From the NCBI GenBank assembly GCA_017979445.1, contig CM030718.1, positions 16,656,760-16,720,759 on the forward strand: a DNA stretch of 64,000 nt. The letters are read 5' to 3'. The notes below the pieces were generated by a model. That model was given only the letters and a program-made list of their open reading frames with translations, ran no database searches and was not told where the DNA came from. The DNA is from Akebia trifoliata. Lineage: Eukaryota > Streptophyta > Magnoliopsida > Ranunculales > Lardizabalaceae. Each line of letters begins with the position of its first letter. Within the stretch, counting starts at the first letter, position 1. Shown piece by piece: positions 11,757 to 22,757 of this stretch. Both the position numbers and the translations under genes were made by a program.

Positions 11757-12158
11757 TTTTTATCCTTCTTGTATTTTTTTATTATCTTTAAGAAATTCAA
11801 ATATCCTGCTCTAAGAATGATTTGTTTTTAATCTTAACTTATTGCTATCTTTATTTTGATTTAAATATCATGGTAGTGTTGGGATTCATGGGTTTACTTC
11901 TCTTGGCTCTAGTGGGTTTGTGTTTATTTTCAAATTTCTGATTTATATCCTTCTTGTATTTCGTTCTTTAATTTCTTTAAGAAATTCAGATATCTTATAT
12001 CTCACTCTAAGAATGATTATAATCTTAACTTATTGCTTCTTTTTGTTTTTGAGTTCTGAGTTGTTATTTTGAATTAAATGTCTTAGTAGTGTTTGGATTC
12101 ATGAATTTAGTTGTCTTGGCTATAGCTGGTTTGTGTTTCTTTTCAAAATTCTGATTGA
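11757..12158 (+). repeat. Tandem duplication of about 190 bp
   Basis: The block TATCCTTCTTGTATTT...CTAAGAATGATT...GGTTTGTGTTT-TTTTCAAA-TTCTGATT occurs at about 11,757-11,943 and again at about 11,944-12,158, with small differences. It is non-coding and probably intronic to the adjacent pseudogene. Confidence 0.7.
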
Positions 12159-12229
12159 GGCGAAGGGATGGTTTTCTTTTATCCTTACACTAGTTCAGGG
12201 GTTGCTAAGAGGGCTTTATGTATTACCAG

Positions 12230-12705
12230 CATATGGCCAACTCAATACTGACTTTATTAGTAACTGCCCACTCAAAGAAATGATCGAATTCCATAAAGCT
12301 CGTGGAGGTAAAGCTTTCATAATGGTAAGTAAGGTAATTTTGGATCTATTTCACTTTATTATCCGATTATCCTATTAATGTTTCTTGGAGAGGAAATCAT
12401 GTTTCATTAGTTATGAAACGTAGAGATGAAGTAGGTGACTGAAATGTTCATTTTGAATCGGTGGATGAGCCATCGAAGTTTGGTGTGGTAGTTATGGGTG
12501 GATGCAATGTCATGCTTGCATATCAGGCAGCATCATTGAGCGGCACTCCACTATTGGACAATGGGCTCATGTTGAGAACATGACCGTTCTTGGAGAAGAT
12601 GTGCACATGTGTGATGAGATCTACTACAATGGGGTGTTGTTGAGATCAATTCAAGCATTTTGAAGCCGGGGATTGTCATTTGAGGGTCGACCAAGAAACT
12701 TATCC
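12230..12705 (+). pseudogene. GDP-mannose pyrophosphorylase (mannose-1-phosphate guanylyltransferase) pseudogene
   Basis: Three pieces match the plant cytosolic enzyme that makes GDP-mannose for cell-wall glycans, N-glycans and ascorbate. LKEMIEFHKARGGKAFIMV (about 12,270-12,322) is from the nucleotidyltransferase domain. It is followed by GTAAGT, as at an intron. VDEPSKFGVVVM is at about 12,461-12,497. A C-terminal left-handed-helix part follows, with HSTIGQWAHVENMTVLGED, DVHMCDEIYYNG and a terminal SSILKPGIVI ending at the stop near 12,705. Roughly 200 residues between VVVM and HACIS are missing and the frame changes there. Intron-like sequence remains, so it is a decayed genomic copy rather than a processed one. 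Confidence 0.8.
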
Positions 12706-13538
12706 TAGTTCCCCAATTCACATCTAAAGAGCTTTTTTTCATCTTATGCTCCTTTGTTTGAAGTGTAAAACTACTATGTTAATCTATCGAAAAAAAAACT
12801 AGTAAATTCCAATGGATTAAGGGATATGGTGATGGTTCAGTTACTTCAATATCTTATTAGGATACATTTGTGTATTTGTGTGAGATGTAATCTTTGATGT
12901 ATATTTATAAATTATCAGTTAATGTGGTTCCTTTATGGCTCTCAATCATTTACTTGTAGGGTCTGTGATTGTTTGGCATTTGTTTATAATAAAATACAAA
13001 TTGCTAGGGAAATTTATCAAAAGAAAATGAATTCCACCTTTTGATTGCACCTAGGAAATTATCAAAAGCAATTGCTTCAACTGAAGTGTTATTTCACCTT
13101 TCAACAATTAGCCCCAATGGTGTGGACTGATTCAATTACCAATTATCTTTTATAATTAAATGCTCCAAAGTACTATTACATGATTTCATATGGTATCAAT
13201 TAAACACATAAAGAAGAAAAAAAAAGGTAATCACCACAATTTTCTCCTTTGATGAGGCTAACCAATCGAATCTAGCAATAAATAGATGAGTAGAATTTAG
13301 AAAGGAAAAATATTATCAAGAAAAATAACCTAAGAATACTCATAATGATCAAGAAATGCTCAAACCCCTTGTAATCCCAACAATTCCTCTCCTTCCAAAA
13401 TACCCAAAAGAGGTTTTTCCCAAAGAAACTTGATAACTAAAAGATAAAAGTATACAAAATAAAAAACAACAAGAGGGTTCATCACTCCCTTTTCTTTAAG
13501 GAATTGTTGATGTGATCCCTCTTTCGTCACTTGTTTTT
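12706..13538. other. AT-rich intergenic DNA, nothing recognised
   Basis: The first part could be the pseudogene 3' untranslated region (TGTAATCTTTGATG near 12,885). The rest is AT-rich without a convincing ORF, repeat or RNA gene. Confidence 0.4.
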
Positions 13539-14786
13539 TGTGGTGTCCCGAGAACGCTAACGCAAATTCCCTACCAGATCTAGAGGTACTAAGTGGTACC
13601 CCGGGATTTCGACGTGGTTACCTTTGCTTATGTTAGCATTCTAAGGTATTCGAAAATCAAGTAAACCCATATATATATATGCCAAAAATATACTAGCAAC
13701 GGAAGACTATAAACTTTAAACAATGTAAAGATAGATCAGAGTGCGCAAGGAGTAAAAATATACATGATTACAAAATGTCCTCTTACTAACATAGTCCTAA
13801 CTCTCGACCCAAAATCTATATACAACCTGACGAATTGACGCGACTAGGTATAACCATAGTTTTCTCAGGTAGCGGATTCTAGTCGTCTATATGACAAACC
13901 AAATGCTCCTCGCCTGTCGGCTTCACGCCCACCTCGGCAACTACAAGTTCTGAAACTAAAAAAATTGAAAGGATCTGTTGAGTAACAATAATTACCTAGT
14001 AGGTCCACAAACAATTCTTGCTAATAACCTCCTAACATGAATGACTAAGCATACTAAATCATTTTAATACATGCAAAATTTTACAAAATAAACTACGAGT
14101 AACTGGTACATATAGTCAAGGATTAACAACTAAACATTTGAAAGATTCATAAAACATCAATCAGCAGTACTTACTATAACATTTTTTTTCATACCCATTT
14201 AATTGTCAAAATGAAAACATTAAACATGCCTATCATTTTATAATGCAAAGTAAATCAATAGATACATAATATACACTGGTGGAGTAATGGAATCAAAGAG
14301 TTGAGATTCACAACTAGATCGCTCCCAATTGGGACATGATACTACAATACTATACTGGTTGTTAGTTCTTGATTTTGTGACTGGTCGCTATAACTTACCT
14401 CACTTGATTGATTATTTATCCAGCTCAAGCTGGCCATTTGACTAACCGCAAGCAATAGGTCTCTTTTCGATGTGTCAGAATATTTGACTACTCGAGATTA
14501 TTAATAATCACTGATTAATCATCTTCGTCTATGCCTATCAAGCATGCATGTGATTTCCATTATACATCTTCATTCGTGTACTACCACTTTTATATTACAA
14601 GTTCACTAGTAAAAATAGAGAGGAATAAACTCGAATTCCAATTGTGACTCCACTCTCATATGCATCTCGTATCACGTATGAGCTTGGTTGTCCCTACATA
14701 CATCCCAAAATAACACGTCACTCCGGATGATATGACGGATTATCCCTTCAGGTATTCACAAGTTTTTTAACATCTCATGAAATAGC

Positions 14787-14789
<3 letters not shown>

Positions 14790-14823
<34 letters not shown>
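14790..14823. repeat. (TA)n microsatellite
   Basis: An uninterrupted run of about 17 TA dinucleotides directly abuts the foldback element at 14,824. Confidence 0.95.
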
Positions 14824-14825
<2 letters not shown>

Positions 14826-15192
14826 GTCTCGTTCGGCACCAAACCATTTACCCAACAATTTGCCCAACATATTTTGTCCTACATGGGTTAGAAGTTTTGG
14901 AATAGGCTGATTTTTAATGAGGATGATCTCTATGGTGAGGAGATCATCCTCACCAAAAATCAGCCCATTCCAAAACTTCTAACCCCATCACAAATGGTTT
15001 ACAAAAATGGACGGTCCACGATTTTTCAACTTGTAAACATGGTGTTAGAAGTTTTGGAATGGGCTGATTTTTGGCGAGGATGATCTTCTAACCGTAGAGA
15101 TCATCCTTACCAAAAATCAGCCCATTCCAAAACTTCTAACCCATGTAGGACAGAACATGTTGGGAAAATGGTTGGGTGCTGAACATTTCTCT
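14824..15192. mobile_element. Foldback MITE-like element with two internal hairpins
   Basis: The left end (GTTCGGCACC, then CCTACATGGGTTAGAAG) is matched in reverse complement by the right end (CTTCTAACCCATGTAGG, then GGTGCTGAAC), so the termini pair over about 65-70 bp. Inside are two separate hairpins, at about 14,889-14,982 and 15,044-15,141. Both use the arm TTAGAAGTTTTGGAAT-GGCTGATTTTT and its reverse complement. It encodes no protein. It sits next to (TA)n inside the chromovirus LTR, and a target duplication cannot be told from the TA run. Confidence 0.8.
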
Positions 15193-16850
15193 TTTGAAAA
15201 TAAAAAAGATATTAACATTTCAGGGTTGAGAATTGGTATCTGATTTCCTACAATGCAATAGTGGTGCATCGGCCAAAAATAAATAATAATATGGAAATCA
15301 ATCTGCAACTTGCGTTACAGAAAGTAAATAAACATGCAATCAAAAATAATTACCCCTATATATCCATTCATCAACCCACACAAAACACTACAATGTAAAA
15401 TACAAACATCGCCCATCGGGTGTGATTTTGACATTTTACCGTTTCATCCCTATTTTCCATTTTTTCGATGTTCGCACTTTTCGATTTTTTGAACAAATTT
15501 CTTTTTCTCGATGTTTGTCATCCCAATCTAATCTCATTCAATATCAAATCATTTTTCAACTTTAAATTTCATTTTCGTCATTTATATTGAAAATTACAAA
15601 ATTTTGGTCAAAATGGGATCTCAGAAGTGCGTGGAAGTCAAACTGGCAAAAATAATTTTGGAGGCAATTGGCGGTGACAGAAACCTGATTCTAGTAGTGG
15701 CACCGCAAGATTAGCTTGCAGTAGCACCACCAGCTCTGGCCAACTAAACTGGTATTCAACTCGTAAGTGGATTTTCGACCAAATTTCAGATTCCTTCTTC
15801 GGTTCTTTGATACATAAACTCACCCACGCATAATTTGTTGTAAATGTGATTAAAACACAATAACACATAGGTCTCATATAAATTTGAAAATAAAAGCAAG
15901 GGATTCTACAATTTAAAACGCATAAGAAGTTTCAATAAATGCAATTTTCGCAATCCATGATTACTAATAGGAATTGAAAGTCCCCCACTCAAAATTGTGG
16001 TTTTCAAAAGCAAAGAATTAGCACAAAAGTCGAGGATTGACAGCATGAAACTTGAGGTTTGACAAACTTGGGTACAAAACAATCGATGGTTGGCAAACAT
16101 TTTGATGACGACACTTTCTTTTCTTTCTATGGTGGAGGATGTGTCTAACTCTAACTTGATGAAGCCCTCGAGTAAGATGTGTTGGAATTTACTCGAAGTA
16201 CGTGGCTGATTTTTTATGGAGAATGGGGAAGAAGAAAGGAAACAATGATCAAAGGCCGTAAAAATGTAGAACTCGACGACATCAGCAACTTTCTCTTCCA
16301 CAACGAGACTCAACAACGGCTCGTTAGCAATGGATTTAAGAGAAAAGGGAGAAGAAACCTTTGATTCTCAAATAAATGGGGTTTGGTTATTTGGAGAAGA
16401 AGAAAATGAAACAAAAGAAAGTCAACTTTCTTTTATAAAAGGGTTGAGAACATTGCGGGTATTTTCTATTTTGTTTGTATTGTTGGCGGTATTTCAACTT
16501 CTCGAGCTCGAAAAATGACTAATAAATATTCCATCCTTTAAAACTTTTCGTTTCGGACCTAATAGTGCAATCAGATTTTACTAATTCTCACTCTAACAAA
16601 AATTCAACTTTTTAGGTCTCATTTAGCATAAAAATCAAGGATTCTATAATTTTTCTGTCCGAACTTGAATTCGAACATGCTTATAGGGTAAAATATGTTT
16701 TTCGACCATTTTTAATACAATGGCGAAGTTAGTTTTCATTCAAAATGAACAGAACAAAATCTAAGTATTTTACTCTAAATCCCACTATTAGAATTTTTTC
16801 AAAATTTCACTGTTTGATTTCCTCGAGATTCGGATTAAAAATTCAGAGCA

Positions 16851-16875
16851 TTATATTATTCCCCTTTAATAAAAA
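16851..16875 (-). promoter_or_regulatory. Chromovirus polypurine tract
   Basis: The minus strand reads ATTAAAGGGGAATAATATAA immediately before the LTR, matching the AAGGGGGGAAGAATGTAA-type tract that primes plus-strand synthesis in Tekay/Del elements. The LTR start appears mutated from TG to TA, or shifted by a few bases. Confidence 0.65.
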
Positions 16876-18110
16876 TTTCATTCTTGAAATTGAAATCATA
16901 CTTTAGTCTTGAAATAGTTCTGGTACTTAGCCTACATCTCTATCTCTTTCTCCTAGGTGGCTTCTTTAATATTGTGGTACCTCCAAAGTACCTAGACTAG
17001 AGGAATGAATTTAATTCTCAGTTGTTTTACTCTCCTGTCAAGTATTTGTATTGCACCTTTCTCGTGGGATATGTCTTCGTCTACCTCTAAATCCCGTAAA
17101 TCGACCACGTGTGAAAGATCTGGCAAATAATTCTTCAACACTAACATGTGGTACACATTGTGAACATGCTCAGACTGCGGTTGTAAAATCAATCTATAAG
17201 CCACTGGTCTTATCATTTCCACTATCTCAAACAGACCCACAAATCGCCAACTTGAAACACTCTATCCCCAGCTTGGAATTCCAAATGTCTACGTCGCTTA
17301 TCTGCATAGCTCTTCTATCTACTCTGAGCAATTTTAGTTTGTCCAGTATAATGCGTATTATCTCAGTAGTTTCCTTAGTAATCTCAGGTCCCAATACTGT
17401 GGTATCTCCTGTCTTTGCCTAATATAGTGATGATCGACACGATCTACCATACAAAGTTTCGAATGGTGCCATGCCAATACTAGCTTAAAAAATGTTGTTG
17501 TATGAGAACTCTACCAATGGTAAGTGGCACTTCCAACCTCCTCCAAAATCCAAAACACATGCCCGCAGCATATCTTCTAGAATATGAAGTATCCACTTAG
17601 ACTGTCCATCTGACTATGGATGAAAAGCCGTATTGAAGTTCAACAATGTCCTCATGGCTTTGTGTAGACTCTCCCATAATCGGGAAGTAAATCTGATATC
17701 CTTGTCTGACACGATAGAAATTAGCACTCCATGCAATCAAACTATCTCAACTATGTATATCTGGCTCAATCTGTTGATGCAAAATGAAACTCAATTTGAA
17801 ATGAAATGTGTCGACTTCGTTAGTTGATCCACAATCACCCATATGGTGTCTAACCCTGACACTAGCTCTTGGTAACCCAACTATGAAGTCTATGGTCACA
17901 TGTTCCCACGTTCATTCCACTATGGGTAATGGTTGGAGCAAGCCTACTGGGTTGTGATAATTTGCCTTGACTTGCTGGCATGTCAAGCATCTACTCACAT
18001 ATTTTGAGATAACTTTCTTCATACCTAGAAATTAGAAATTTCTGCGTAAGTCTTTATACATCTTTGTAACTGTTGAGTGAATAGAAAATTAGGAATAGTG
18101 TGCCTCACCC
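16876..18110 (-). pseudogene. Chromovirus integrase with C-terminal chromodomain-like tail
   Basis: Minus-strand pieces in order: HHCC zinc finger (TKMYKDLRRNF, then VSRCLTCQQVKA) at about 17,960-18,080; core start (GLLQPLPIVEWTWEHV, TIDFIVGLPRA) at about 17,860-17,960; C-terminal module (GLFEIVEMIRPVAYRL, VHNVYHMLVLKNYLPD) at 16,992-17,240; and a chromodomain-like end (VLWRYHNIKEAT) at about 16,900-16,985. These are hallmarks of Tekay/Del chromoviruses, whose tail is thought to steer insertion into heterochromatin. Multiple stops and frameshifts are present. Confidence 0.85.
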
Positions 18111-18955
18111 AGTATATCGGATCTCAACTGTTAGTCCTGAGGTACCTACATCCTACTTCTGAATTTGAGAACCTCATATGATCCTTTCGACCAATCTAGG
18201 TCTATTAAGTCCCTAGTTCTCGATTTGTATTCCTCCACATCTTCATCTATTTTCTAAGCTTCTTTAACTCACGCTATCAACTCATTCTTGATCCTCAATA
18301 TACTCAAATAAATGTGTGGTCTATACCTTTCCCTCGGAGTCTCAAATACTGTTTCTGTGGCCTGCCCAAGTAACTACCATTCTTTTAATATCACATAAGC
18401 TTTAGTGTTTTTTCCTTAACGCATCGGCAACTACATTCGCTTTTTCCGGGTGATACTCAAGGGTAAAGTCGTAATCTTTTAGATATTCCATCCAATGTCG
18501 TTGTCTCATATTCAATTCTCACTACGAGAATATATACTTGAGGCTCTTATGGTCGGAGAATACTTCAACTTCTCTCCGTATAAGTAATGTCTCTAAATTC
18601 ATAGTGCAAACACTATAATGACTAACTCAAAATCATGAACAAAATAGTTCTTCTCATGATTCTTTAATTTTCTAGATGTGTACGCCACTACCTTCCCAAA
18701 TTGCATCAATACAACTCCCAAACCAATCTAAATGCATTAATAAAGATCGTCAAACCCTCACTCGGAATCGGAGATACTAGAATTGGAGTGGTCATCAATC
18801 TTTTCTTCAATTCCTGAAATGCAATCTCACAATGGTCATCCCACTCAAATCGGATATTTTTCTAACTCAATCTCGTCAACGATGCTGCAAGAGTGGAGAC
18901 TCCCTTAATAAGAAACCACATTTACAAGGAAAACTTTTAGATGACATCTCAAGTA
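18111..18955 (-). pseudogene. Chromovirus RNase H and end of RT, truncated
   Basis: The minus strand near 18,730-18,860 shows FEWDDHCEIAFQELKKRL and TTPILVSPI, the junction between RT and the Ty3-type RNase H. The RNase H body down to 18,420 is frameshifted. Homology stops near 18,955, so most of RT, protease, gag and the 5' LTR are missing. Confidence 0.7.
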
Positions 18956-19005
18956 AAATTAATGCAAAATTCATCCACTCAATGTAAACGTCTAAGTTAA
19001 CACTA

Positions 19006-19216
19006 AGGCGTCGTTTGGATAGAAAGTAGCTAGAAGGAAAGTGAGGTTAGGTGAAAGTAGCTTTTAAAAAGTAGAAAGTATTTTTATTTTGCATTTTATA
19101 AAAAATTAGTATTTTTACTTTTTGAAAGTTGTTTCTTTAAAATGAATCTAAACTTACTTTATAGCTTTTAAAACTTTCAAAGTAAAAAAAGTTACATTTT
19201 GAAGTATACCGAAACA
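19006..19216. mobile_element. Possible short MITE
   Basis: The left edge AGGCGTCGTTTGGAT and the right edge read in reverse (GAGCCTGTTTCGGT) resemble the GAGCCTGTTTGG-type termini of plant MITEs. The interior has imperfect inverted AAAGTA/TACTTT runs. The terminal repeats are imperfect and no clear target duplication was found. Confidence 0.35.
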
Positions 19217-20586
19217 GGCTCAAAGTGAGATAGAGAAAGAGAAAAGCGTAAGAATCTGCATGCTTCTGAAATGTGATGCATCTGTTAATTTCATATTATG
19301 TCAATCTCGAGATCATGTTGTGTGTCATACCAGTTTGCATTTGAAGACATGTGAAGACTTTGGTAAAGTCATTCAACCTCAAACACCTCGAACAACACTC
19401 CAAATGTGTGTGCACAAAACTTAAAAGATAATAAGACTACCTAGACCATTCTTCAACACCTAGATGATTGTTAGGTTGACTCATAGTGGTCAGAACATCT
19501 TTTTTCCTGATCTGTTCGATCTTCAAAACTTTCGGGAATCAAAATGGCTATAAGGGCATTTTAATAATTCTACCCCCTTAAGCCATTTCCCATCCATTGG
19601 TGATAGTTTGGGGATCTTATTGATAAGATCTACTAAATCCTTGAACCGTTTGATCACCAAGTTTCCAAGAGCTAAAAATGGCCCAAAAGGGCATTTTGGT
19701 AATTCTATCGAACCTTTTGACATTTTACCATGACCCCCAAAAACAAGCACCCATTCTCTAATAGGGGCACTGGTAGAGCCTCTCCAATGGTCCAAAATTT
19801 GAAAATTATGACCATTGGAGCTACTTGGGTCCCCTTGGTAGGTTGTTCTTAACTCTCTAAACTTTTTATAACTCAACCCCTTGGCTCTTCTGAGAGTTGA
19901 TCAAATCCTAGTGAACACTTGCTCTCCTATCAACCACCTTGAGAGCACTCTCTACTCATAAAAGACTTTTCCTTAATTGAGCCCACGTTCAACCTAGCAC
20001 TCTTTTTGTTTGATCCCCCTTCATCCATCCTTCTCTTGCACACACATTGAAGCAATCAAATGGAGCAAAGAGCACTCTTTTAAAGCAAGGAGCATTTTCT
20101 TGAAGTAATGAGAACAACAAGGCGATAGAAGAACAAAAAGCTCAAGGATACGACAAACTCAAGCACCAAAGTGCAATATCTATCGAGTTGAGTCGAGTTC
20201 GTGTGAGTATTTTTTTTTTACTTCTCATTCTCTAAGGTTCTCATTTCCTAATCAAAACCAAGCTCTTGCTAAAGTTGAGGACTATAGTCAAGAGATAAAG
20301 GTTGTGGATTCCCTAGGACAAAATACACAAGTTTGAGAAATAAGCTTTATTCTCAAACCATAGGTTTAGATTTTAGCCTAAAGATAAATCTGAGTTGTAA
20401 GGTTTTGAGGTGAACCATAAACCTCATTTGTTAGTGAATCCTAAGACCTTAGAGTAAGGTACTTGGTAGTGGATGTAGCCAAGTTGCTGAAACACTAAAA
20501 ATCTTGTCTCCCTTTACACTCTCTAAACTTTGATTTGCATGTGAATGTTCTTGAATGTTGATGTATGACATGAATACCATAAATTG
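19217..20586. other. Unassigned intergenic DNA
   Basis: No ORF here looks like a real gene. The part around 19,960-20,230 has an AAGCA/GAGCA-rich region and GAGTTGAGTCGAGTTCGTG, reminiscent of an LTR or leader, but no termini or duplication support that. Confidence 0.3.
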
Positions 20587-21175
20587 CTCACCATGTGTTT
20601 GTAGAATTTCTATCATGCTCTAGCTTCAAATGTCTTGCCATGTTTGACTTGATTTGAACTCATGCAATTTCTAGTACATTGCTTGTGTCTAAGATAACTT
20701 TGAGACCTAGATTGGTTGGTGAATAGATATAGGTGACTTGAACTTATCTTGCAACCTACCTAAGAAGTTAAGATTTTCAAAAAGATATTTTATTTAACCT
20801 ATTCACCATGTGTTTCTAGAATTTCTATCATGCTCTAGCTTCAAATGTCTTGCCATGTATGACTTGATTTGAACTCATGCAATTTCTAGTACATTGCTTG
20901 TGTCTAACATAACTTTGAGACCTAGATTGGTTGGTGAATAGATATAGGTGACTTGAACTTATCATGCAACCTACCTAAGAAGCAATTTCTAGTACATTGC
21001 TTGTGTCTAACATAACTTTGAGACCTAGATTGGTTGGTGAACAGATATAGGTGATTTGAACTCATGCAATTTCTAGTACTTTGCTTGTGTCTAACATAAC
21101 TTTGAGACCTAGATTGGTTGGTGAATAGATATAGGTGACTTGAACTTATCTTGCAACCTACCTAAGAAGTTAAGA
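20587..21175 (+). repeat. Irregular tandem repeat array
   Basis: The block GAGACCTAGATTGGTTGGTG recurs at 20,702, 20,917, 21,020 and 21,104, with the preceding CAATTTCTAGTAC-TTGCTTGTG. The first two copies are about 215 bp apart, and the last two are shortened to about 103 and 84 bp by internal deletion. It is non-coding. Confidence 0.85.
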
Positions 21176-22161
21176 TATTAGTTTTTAATTTTATCTTTCC
21201 ACATATCTGTCCTTATGTAAATTTATCTAAGTATGATCCATAACTCGAGTGTACCATAACCATTAGGGGCTCTGTCTTCTAAATGCATTGTTGGTGTAAT
21301 CACCAGACAATATATGACTTGAATGTATACGCCATGGAAAGTGCTAGTTTAGACCCTTCCCACCAAGAAAGACATCATAGGCATGTAAACTGCATTAACA
21401 ATTGAACAACTCACATAGTATAAATAGTTTACACAAGTGTCACTGACCACCTTGCCTGAAAGCAAAACTGCAGTCTTTGGGGGGTGGAGAAAAGAAATCT
21501 ACAGTTGTAGAGTGCGTCAAAGTTTTAGATGATCCAAAGTCAACTTTTCAGTCTATGAAAAAACACTAGAACTGAAGAATATATAGTATTCAAATCAAAC
21601 TGTAATCAACTGGTAGGTTTACAAGATTGTCCTTAGTAATCATCTCGGAATGAGAGACGAGGACTACTTTTAGTTGAACATATTAATTTCATTATCAATG
21701 TCTTAGCTTGATCATTCAGTGCTTTAATTTCATTTTCCAATCCAGTCAGATATGAACAAAGTTGACTTTCTTGGAATTATCCTTTCAACAGATTTGAAAC
21801 AAATCCAGAAAAGAAACAATCAATCCAATTAACAAACCAAAAATGAAAATAATGTTGAACTAAACATCCAACTGCATATTTAGGTAATTAAATAACTTCA
21901 AAAGGCACCATTCACCCACACCATGACTCATTCTAGACTTGGATATGTCAGCTAATGAGGCCGACCACACATAATTCACAATTAAGTTATTATGACAAAT
22001 GCATAGTAAACAAACCATGCTGGAAAGCAATTAGTCATAAAGTTAAATAACAATATATCCCAAGCATTATCACGTGAACTGATTACTACAGAGAGAGAGG
22101 AATGAGAACATGTAATACATTAGGATTTTGCAACAAATTTTCTACTCATTGCAGCAAAACA
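21176..22161. other. Unassigned AT-rich DNA up to the assembly gap
   Basis: No convincing ORF, repeat or RNA gene was seen. It borders the gap, so whether it flanks or belongs to E4 is not knowable here. Confidence 0.3.
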
Positions 22162-22261
22162 NNNNNNNNNNNNNNNNNNNNNNNNNNNNNNNNNNNNNNN
22201 NNNNNNNNNNNNNNNNNNNNNNNNNNNNNNNNNNNNNNNNNNNNNNNNNNNNNNNNNNNNN
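22162..22261. other. Assembly gap of 100 N
   Basis: Exactly 100 undetermined bases, the usual placeholder for a gap of unknown size. E4 is cut here: its 5' LTR, gag, protease and RT may lie in the missing sequence. ORFs drawn across the N run are artefacts. Confidence 0.99.
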
Positions 22262-22757
22262 ATTCAATTATCCTGTTATCTCGGATGGATCCTCTCAAGT
22301 ATCTTTTCGAGAGAAACCGGTATTGAGACAGGAGAACCGCACGATGGTTACTGTTGTTATCAGAGTTTGACATCACGCATGTTACGCAGAAATCCATCAA
22401 GGGGAGAGCTGTAGCAGAATACTTGGCAGATCACCCTGTAGTAGAAGGAATAAGGCCTGTCGATCAATTCCCATATAAGAACATCTTACACGTGAAAGAA
22501 GAACCGCAGAACCAAACATGGTAGTTATACTTTGATGGAGCGGCCAATCAAAATGGGTATGGAATAGGGGCAGTCTTGTTATCTCCAGAAGGGTGCCATA
22601 TTCCTATCGCTATCAAGTTAGCCTTTTCGAACACTAATAACACGGCTGAATATGAGGCGTGCATCGCAGGGCTCGAAGCTGCTTTGAACCTAGGCATTAC
22701 AGAAATTGAGGTTTTCGGGGATTCAGCCTTGGTCATACATCAGTCATTAGAAGAATG
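22262..22757 (+). pseudogene. E4 Ty3-type RNase H end and archaeal-type RNase H
   Basis: After the gap, RMDPLKYLFER matches the end of the Ty3-type RNase H/connection. A frameshift follows, then the second RNase H: YFDGAANQNG (Asp; an in-frame TAG stands at the preceding Trp position), TAEYEACIAGLEAAL (Glu) and VFGDSALVIHQS (Asp). A stop at about 22,756 breaks the frame before the last motif, NRFADSLATL (Asp), in the next segment. All four catalytic residues are present but in separate frames. Confidence 0.85.

Larger units (their letters stand above)
13539..16850 (-). mobile_element. 3' LTR of a Tekay/Del-type chromovirus
   Basis: It lies just downstream, on the minus strand, of the chromovirus integrase and polypurine tract. 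The plus strand runs from TGTGGTGTCCCGAG to ATTCAGAGCA; boundaries are approximate to a few bases because the inner TG is in a mutated context. A TATA-like TTTTATAAAAG lies at 16,431-16,441. Motifs such as GAGTAACAATAATTACC near 13,980 are typical of long Tekay LTRs. Its length of about 3.3 kb includes the foldback insertion at 14,824-15,192. ORFs inside are chance. Confidence 0.65.

Noticed and set aside
15906..16518. Opposed ORFs of 136 and 61-62 residues
   Set aside because: They lie inside the chromovirus LTR around its TATA region; no homology seen.
22102..22400. ORFs spanning the N run
   Set aside because: They include undetermined bases; the real content is the RNase H fragment starting at 22,262.
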